Positions 5,842 through 9,166 of a stretch of DNA of 9,166 bases are shown here, one piece after another (positions within the stretch are counted from its first letter, which is position 1; every line of letters starts with the position of its first letter). Origin of the DNA: Alphaproteobacteria bacterium (lineage in GTDB: Bacteria; Pseudomonadota; Alphaproteobacteria; Rhodobacterales; Rhodobacteraceae); assembly GCA_003696705.1 (NCBI GenBank), contig RFGD01000156.1:1-9166 (forward strand). The letters run 5' to 3'. The position numbers and the translations under genes were made by a program. Below the pieces are notes generated by a model. That model was not told the origin of the DNA, did not search any database, and saw only the letters and a program-made list of their open reading frames with translations.

Positions 5842-6966
5842 CTATCTGGAAGATGCCAGATCCTTGATCCCGTCCACCTCCACGACCTGAGGACCGGCCA
5901 CGGCTGAAATCTGAAGCCCCAGACCGACGAGGAGGAGAAGCGACAAGACGCTTGCGGCGGCGGCCACGGGACGGGAGAAACGTCGTGCCCCACCCTTGGC
6001 AAGCAACCGACTGTCGGGGATGACCGCGTCCGTGCTCACCTGACGCGGGTGGTCCGGGTCAACCGTGGCGGACCCCAACTTCTCGCCGACGAATTCGACG
6101 ACGATAAAGTCACCTTCAAGAGACAGCCGCGCCTCGCCGAGGGAATGCTTGATCACTCGGCGAACTTCGCGCGACAACCCGCCCGGCCAGATACGAATTC
6201 TCGCAGGCACGCCGGAGGCCGTCGCATGCGGCATGCGAAGAAGCAGCGCACGGTGATCATCTCTCAGATAGATCCTGTCCCGGTCGACGAACTGCAGTTC
6301 GCCTTCGCATCGGCCGGTGCCGGACACCGTCACCCACTCGCCCTCTTCCCATTCGAGCACCCAGGTCGCGCGCTTGTCCTCCATGGTTGCGTCTTGCGAC
6401 GAGCCCGAGGCACCGCCGCCGGTGATCTCGTCAGAGACGAGCGCACGTCCCAGGTCGTCGTGAACATCCCCGAGATCCGACGGAGTGTCGGCAAACGTCG
6501 TCTCTCGGTCGTCGGATCCGGTCGTTCCCGCCCCTTCGGCTCCGGGCACGTCCGACGACGCCGAAGGGGTTTCCTCACCCCTGCCCCGCCCCAGGAATGA
6601 CGCCGGATCGATCCCTTCTTCCAGGGCAAAGGTGTAGTTCGTGGAATAGTCGACGGCCTCTTCCAGCAAGGCCGGCTCGTCAGCGAGCATCACCATCAAC
6701 CGGCACATGTCCGAAAACGCGACCTTCCTGGTGGGAAAGCCGGCCACTGCGGGGAACAGGCACAGCTCGTCTGAGGCGACATCCAGAATCTTCTGGAGGC
6801 GCCCGGGGATTTCATCCTCCTCCTCGCGCCGAAACACGATGAACTTCCCTTCCCCGCTCGCGAGAAGACACACCGCGACACCAACGTCGTCGGGCCAAGC
6901 AGGGAAGACGTTCCGCACGTCTGCGGCGCGAAGTAGAACTGCCAGGACTTTCTCGGTGCGGATCAT
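5842..6966 (-). CDS. Unrecognised membrane-anchored protein encoded between motB and motA
   Basis: The 374-residue product has three visible parts. Residues 1-125 look like a folded cytoplasmic domain (VRNVFPAWPDDVGVAVCLL, then KFIVFRREEEDE). Residues 126-198 are an acidic Gly/Ser/Thr/Asp linker, probably disordered. Residues about 200-300 are rich in predicted beta strands (ATWVLEWEEGEWVTV, DRIYLRDDHRALLLRM, DFIVVEFVGEKLG). A single hydrophobic span follows at 333-358, with Arg328, Arg329 and Arg332 just before it and a 16-residue tail after. The positive-inside rule puts the bulk in the cytoplasm and the tail in the periplasm. There is no N-terminal signal. ATG 6966 has only a weak ribosome site. 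Codon use matches the neighbours, so it is a real gene. It is convergent with motB and divergent from motA, which hints at a motor- or flagellum-linked role, but I recognise no family. Confidence 0.75.
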   Translation of the reverse strand: MIRTEKVLAVLLRAADVRNVFPAWPDDVGVAVCLLASGEGKFIVFRREEEDEIPGRLQKILDVASDELCLFPAVAGFPTRKVAFSDMCRLMVMLADEPALLEEAVDYSTNYTFALEEGIDPASFLGRGRGEETPSASSDVPGAEGAGTTGSDDRETTFADTPSDLGDVHDDLGRALVSDEITGGGASGSSQDATMEDKRATWVLEWEEGEWVTVSGTGRCEGELQFVDRDRIYLRDDHRALLLRMPHATASGVPARIRIWPGGLSREVRRVIKHSLGEARLSLEGDFIVVEFVGEKLGSATVDPDHPRQVSTDAVIPDSRLLAKGGARRFSRPVAAAASVLSLLLLVGLGLQISAVAGPQVVEVDGIKDLASSR

Positions 6967-7157
6967 CGGCGAACACCAGGCTGCGATGTGATTGTCACAA
7001 GCATAAACAGCAAGAATATCTTGTCAACTATTCTTGATTGTGGGAGCGTCGTCTTGTAGATCTTGTCTGAAAGCGCACGATCGGCAAAGGATACGTGCAA
7101 TCCGGCTTGGTGTTTCGGTGATCTACCCGGGCACCACAAGTGGCGGCAGGGGTCGAG
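6967..7157. promoter_or_regulatory. Divergent promoter region of motA and the inverted membrane-protein gene
   Basis: TGTGA-TTG-TCACA (6987-6999) is a perfect palindrome 21 bases upstream of ATG 6966; its three-base spacer rules out a standard CRP site. CAAGAATA (7011-7018) pairs with TATTCTTG (7029-7036) around ten bases, and the left part is itself CAAGA-ATA-TCTTG. TCTTGT occurs three times (7019, 7052, 7061). TTGATT (7034-7039) and TAGATC (7057-7062), 17 bases apart, are a tentative sigma-70-like promoter for motA. No TTAA CtrA element is present here. Confidence 0.45.
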
Positions 7158-8027
7158 ATGACAATCATTGTCGGTTTCATTCTGGTGACGGTGCTCGTCT
7201 TCGGGGGTTTCATCCTGTCGGGCGGAGAAATGGGCGTCATTCTTCACGCCCTGCCGTTCGAAGGGATGATGATTGGCGGGGCGGCGCTAGGCTCGTTCGT
7301 GGCCGCCAACTCGTTCGGGGACATCGTCTCGACCTTCAAGGCGACCCTCAAGGCGCTCAAGGGGCCCAAGTGGAAGAAGCAGGACTATGTCGATCTTCTG
7401 AACCTCATGTACACCCTGACCCGGATGTACAGGCAAAACGGCATCCTCGCCCTCGATGAGCATATCGAGAACCCCCAGGAAAGCAGCATCTTCTCGGAGT
7501 ATCCGAAGATCCAGAAGGATCACTTCGCGATGGACCTCATTACCGACAGTTTCCGGATGCTCTCCTTGCAGTTTGACGATCCCTTTCAGATGGAGGACGT
7601 CATAAACAAGAAGCTCAAGAAGCATCACCACGAGGCGATGAAGCCGCCCCATGGCCTCACGACCGTCGCAGACGCCCTGCCTGCGATCGGCATCGTTGCC
7701 GCGGTCCTCGGCGTCATCAAGACCATGGGGTCAATCGACAAACCCCCGGCAGTCTTGGGAGAGATGATCGGCGGCGCCCTTGTCGGGACATTCCTCGGCG
7801 TGTTCCTGGCCTACCTGTTCGTCGCCCCTGTCTCGACCCGGCTATCGCAAATCGAGGAGCAGGACGCAGCATTTTACAACGTGATCCGCGACATCTTCGT
7901 TGCCATTCTGCACAACCACTCCCCCGCGATCTGCGTCGAAATCGGGCGCGGCGTCATTCCTTCGAAACTCCAGCCCAACTTCTACGAAATGGAAGAGGCG
8001 CGGCAAAACCTGCCACAAGCAGCGTGA
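7158..8027 (+). CDS. motA: MotA, flagellar stator subunit
   Basis: MotA is the inner-membrane stator protein that couples proton flow to torque on FliG. The 289-residue product (E. coli 295) has four membrane spans: about 3-21, 34-51, 169-190 and 203-224. Arg92 in the cytoplasmic loop matches E. coli Arg90; the partner Glu98 is Asp100 here (RQNGILALDEHIENPQES). The conserved prolines are Pro175 (ADALPAIGIVAAVLGV) and Pro224 (FVAPVSTRL). The HFAMDLITDSFRML, KKHHHEAMKPPH and CVEIGRGVIPSKLQPNF blocks resemble Caulobacter-type MotA. ATG 7158 was preferred to the in-frame GTG 7140 because an AGGGG precedes it and MTIIVGF is a typical MotA start. The downstream coiled-coil gene begins four bases after the stop, so the two are probably cotranscribed and translationally coupled. 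Confidence 0.97.
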   Translation: MTIIVGFILVTVLVFGGFILSGGEMGVILHALPFEGMMIGGAALGSFVAANSFGDIVSTFKATLKALKGPKWKKQDYVDLLNLMYTLTRMYRQNGILALDEHIENPQESSIFSEYPKIQKDHFAMDLITDSFRMLSLQFDDPFQMEDVINKKLKKHHHEAMKPPHGLTTVADALPAIGIVAAVLGVIKTMGSIDKPPAVLGEMIGGALVGTFLGVFLAYLFVAPVSTRLSQIEEQDAAFYNVIRDIFVAILHNHSPAICVEIGRGVIPSKLQPNFYEMEEARQNLPQAA

Positions 8028-8031
8028 TCAG

Positions 8032-8463
8032 ATGAAGGATCCGAAGCGAAGGATCGGCGCCATCGCGCTTGTGAAACGGATCAGCGAACTCGAGTGCGAC
8101 AAGTACAAGGCCTCGCTCGGCCGGCTCCAGGCGCGTCTGCAAGAGATCGAAGACGAAGTCGCGGCCTTGAATGGCCTGAGAGACTCCGAAGGCCGCATAA
8201 GCAGTCCCGACAGCGCCCCCTATCTCGCCGGCTTCCTGACCTCGATCGAAAGCCGAAAGCGGTTCCTGGCGCAGGAGGCCGAGGCGCACCGGGCCTCGAT
8301 CGAAGACCTGATGGATCGGCTTCAGGCGGCCTTTCTTGAAGTGAAGACGGCAGAGGCGGCAATTCGCTCGGCAAGCCACCAGCTTCAAACAGAAGAAAAG
8401 AGGCGGGAGCAGGGCGAGATCGAAGAGGTCGCCAAGACCATTTTCCTGCGGCAGCAGTCATAG
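8032..8463 (+). CDS. Coiled-coil protein, likely FliJ-like flagellar export component
   Basis: The 143-residue product is almost wholly helical and highly charged. Two coiled-coil stretches (about 12-50, with KYKASLGRLQARLQEIEDEV, and about 70-135, with IEDLMDRLQAAFLEVKTAEAA) are separated by a Gly/Ser/Pro turn (SEGRISSPDSAPY), giving an antiparallel hairpin. That is the architecture and size of FliJ (about 147 residues), the central stalk of the flagellar export ATPase, but coiled coils look alike and no specific motif proves it. ATG 8032 starts four bases after the motA stop with no strong ribosome site, which suggests translational coupling. fliI, the usual partner, is not in the window. 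A different flagellar chaperone or structural coiled-coil protein is the main alternative. Confidence 0.7.
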   Translation: MKDPKRRIGAIALVKRISELECDKYKASLGRLQARLQEIEDEVAALNGLRDSEGRISSPDSAPYLAGFLTSIESRKRFLAQEAEAHRASIEDLMDRLQAAFLEVKTAEAAIRSASHQLQTEEKRREQGEIEEVAKTIFLRQQS

Positions 8464-8542
8464 GCGCTCGCCCGACCCTTTTGCGATCGACCTCGCACCC
8501 GACGCAAGCCCGATCATGAACGACCAGGGAGGCTCGTCTTTG

Positions 8543-8565
8543 CGCCGGTTCAACGGAAACCGGCG
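8543..8565. terminator. Hairpin between convergent genes
   Basis: CGCCGGTT (8543-8550) pairs perfectly with AACCGGCG (8558-8565) around a seven-base loop. It sits 79 bases after the stop of the coiled-coil gene and 31 bases after the stop of the convergent minus-strand gene, where a bidirectional terminator would be expected. No T-run follows on either strand, so it may instead mark the mRNA 3' end. Confidence 0.5.
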
Positions 8566-8596
8566 TCACCGGGATCATCGGATCCTGCCGTCGGGC

Positions 8597-9166
8597 CTAG
8601 CTTGGCCGTGTCCCGCCCGGTCTGGACGCCCCGCGCTGCCGCCCATACCTGGACACGATACCCAAACCCGCCTGCCTCGCCACTTGGGACGAAATCAGCG
8701 CCGCCGTCGGGAACCCTTGCCCAAACGCGCCTCCCATTCCCGCTACAAGGCAGATCTCCGTCTTTTCCTCTGTTCCGGCAACGAGAACGGCAGCGTCGGC
8801 CCGCCCGCCGTCGAGCATCTCCAGCGCGGCGGCCGGCCCGGAAACCGTCTCCAGCCCCGGCCCCGGATCGGCCGGCGTCTCGATGCCATCCGCGACGGCA
8901 ACGGCCACGGTCGGCGCCGTCAAATCTCTTTCCGAACCGGCGGACACCGATCTAAGGGACGCAACCCATTTCGATAGTGCCTCGATGGTGCGATCCCGGT
9001 CGGGCCAGGAAAGCTCCACGGACGCGACCTCCCCCACTCCACTGCTACCGCGCGCGAGCGCAGACCGAGAAAGCCTCTCGAGCCATTCCTCGGACCACCC
9101 CTCGAACCTGGCGCGCAGGGTCTCGACAGACACATCCGATGGACCGCCCGACTCTACCGTCACCTC
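8597..9166 (-). CDS. Unrecognised protein, possibly partial at the right edge
   Basis: The frame is open to the last base, so the true start may lie outside. The only candidates near the edge are GTG 9163 and GTG 9130, and no ribosome site is visible before them. About 190 residues can be read. There is a helical N-terminal part (VETLRARFEGWSEEWLERLSRSALARG), then a long Gly/Ala/Pro/Val-rich region with alternating strands and helices (AAALEMLDGGRADAAVLVAG, EICLVAGMGGAFGQGFP), and an Arg/Gly-rich tail ending at TAG 8597. There is no signal peptide or membrane span. Codon use is GC-rich at third positions, which supports a real gene. It converges on the motA-fliJ-like pair. I recognise no family; the start of another flagellar or metabolic gene is equally possible. 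Confidence 0.55.
   Translation of the reverse strand, partial: EVTVESGGPSDVSVETLRARFEGWSEEWLERLSRSALARGSSGVGEVASVELSWPDRDRTIEALSKWVASLRSVSAGSERDLTAPTVAVAVADGIETPADPGPGLETVSGPAAALEMLDGGRADAAVLVAGTEEKTEICLVAGMGGAFGQGFPTAALISSQVARQAGLGIVSRYGRQRGASRPGGTRPS

Noticed and set aside
6987..6999. CRP/FNR site
   Set aside because: The TGTGA/TCACA half-sites are three bases apart instead of six, so it does not fit CRP; kept only as an unassigned palindrome.
8950..9130. Chorismate-mutase-like N-terminus of the right-edge gene
   Set aside because: A vague similarity in helix pattern (LRARF, DRDRTIEAL) is not backed by the catalytic residues; too weak to report as a function.

Overview
The window looks like a flagellar motor and regulation segment from a GC-rich alphaproteobacterium. 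The evidence is a MotA whose central motifs match the Caulobacter-type alphaproteobacterial proteins, a MucR/Ros-family C2H2 zinc-finger regulator (a family largely confined to this class), an orphan OmpR-type regulator with a degenerate receiver (reminiscent of the FtcR/Rem flagellar regulators of Rhizobiales), and a perfect TTAA-N7-TTAA box, the CtrA binding consensus. The order or genus cannot be fixed from sequence alone.

Left part (1-3137) reads mostly on the minus strand. The pseudo-receiver OmpR-type regulator (2409-3137) comes first, then a 379-base non-coding stretch with hairpins, then an unrecognised 141-residue protein (1604-2029). A hairpin-rich gap carrying the CtrA-type box follows. 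Last is a long Ala/Gly/Pro-rich frame (1344 down to the left edge) best explained as the N-terminal and middle part of a FliK-type hook-length control protein whose C-terminal domain lies outside the window.

Middle part (3138-5795) reads on the plus strand: a small helical protein of unknown function (3382-3720), mucR (3959-4450) behind a leader with direct and inverted repeats, and motB (4599-5795).

Right part: an unrecognised membrane-anchored protein (5842-6966, minus strand) sits inverted between motB and motA. motA (7158-8027) is followed four bases later by a coiled-coil protein of FliJ-like size (8032-8463). A hairpin separates this from a convergent, unrecognised minus-strand gene (8597 to the right edge).

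How it fits together: MotA and MotB form the proton-conducting stator, FliJ and FliK would serve flagellar export and hook-length control, and MucR, the OmpR-type protein and an inferred CtrA input would set expression. The main unknowns are the inverted membrane protein between the stator genes, the 141-residue protein, the small helical protein and the right-edge gene. No tRNA, rRNA, CRISPR array, insertion sequence or integration site was seen.
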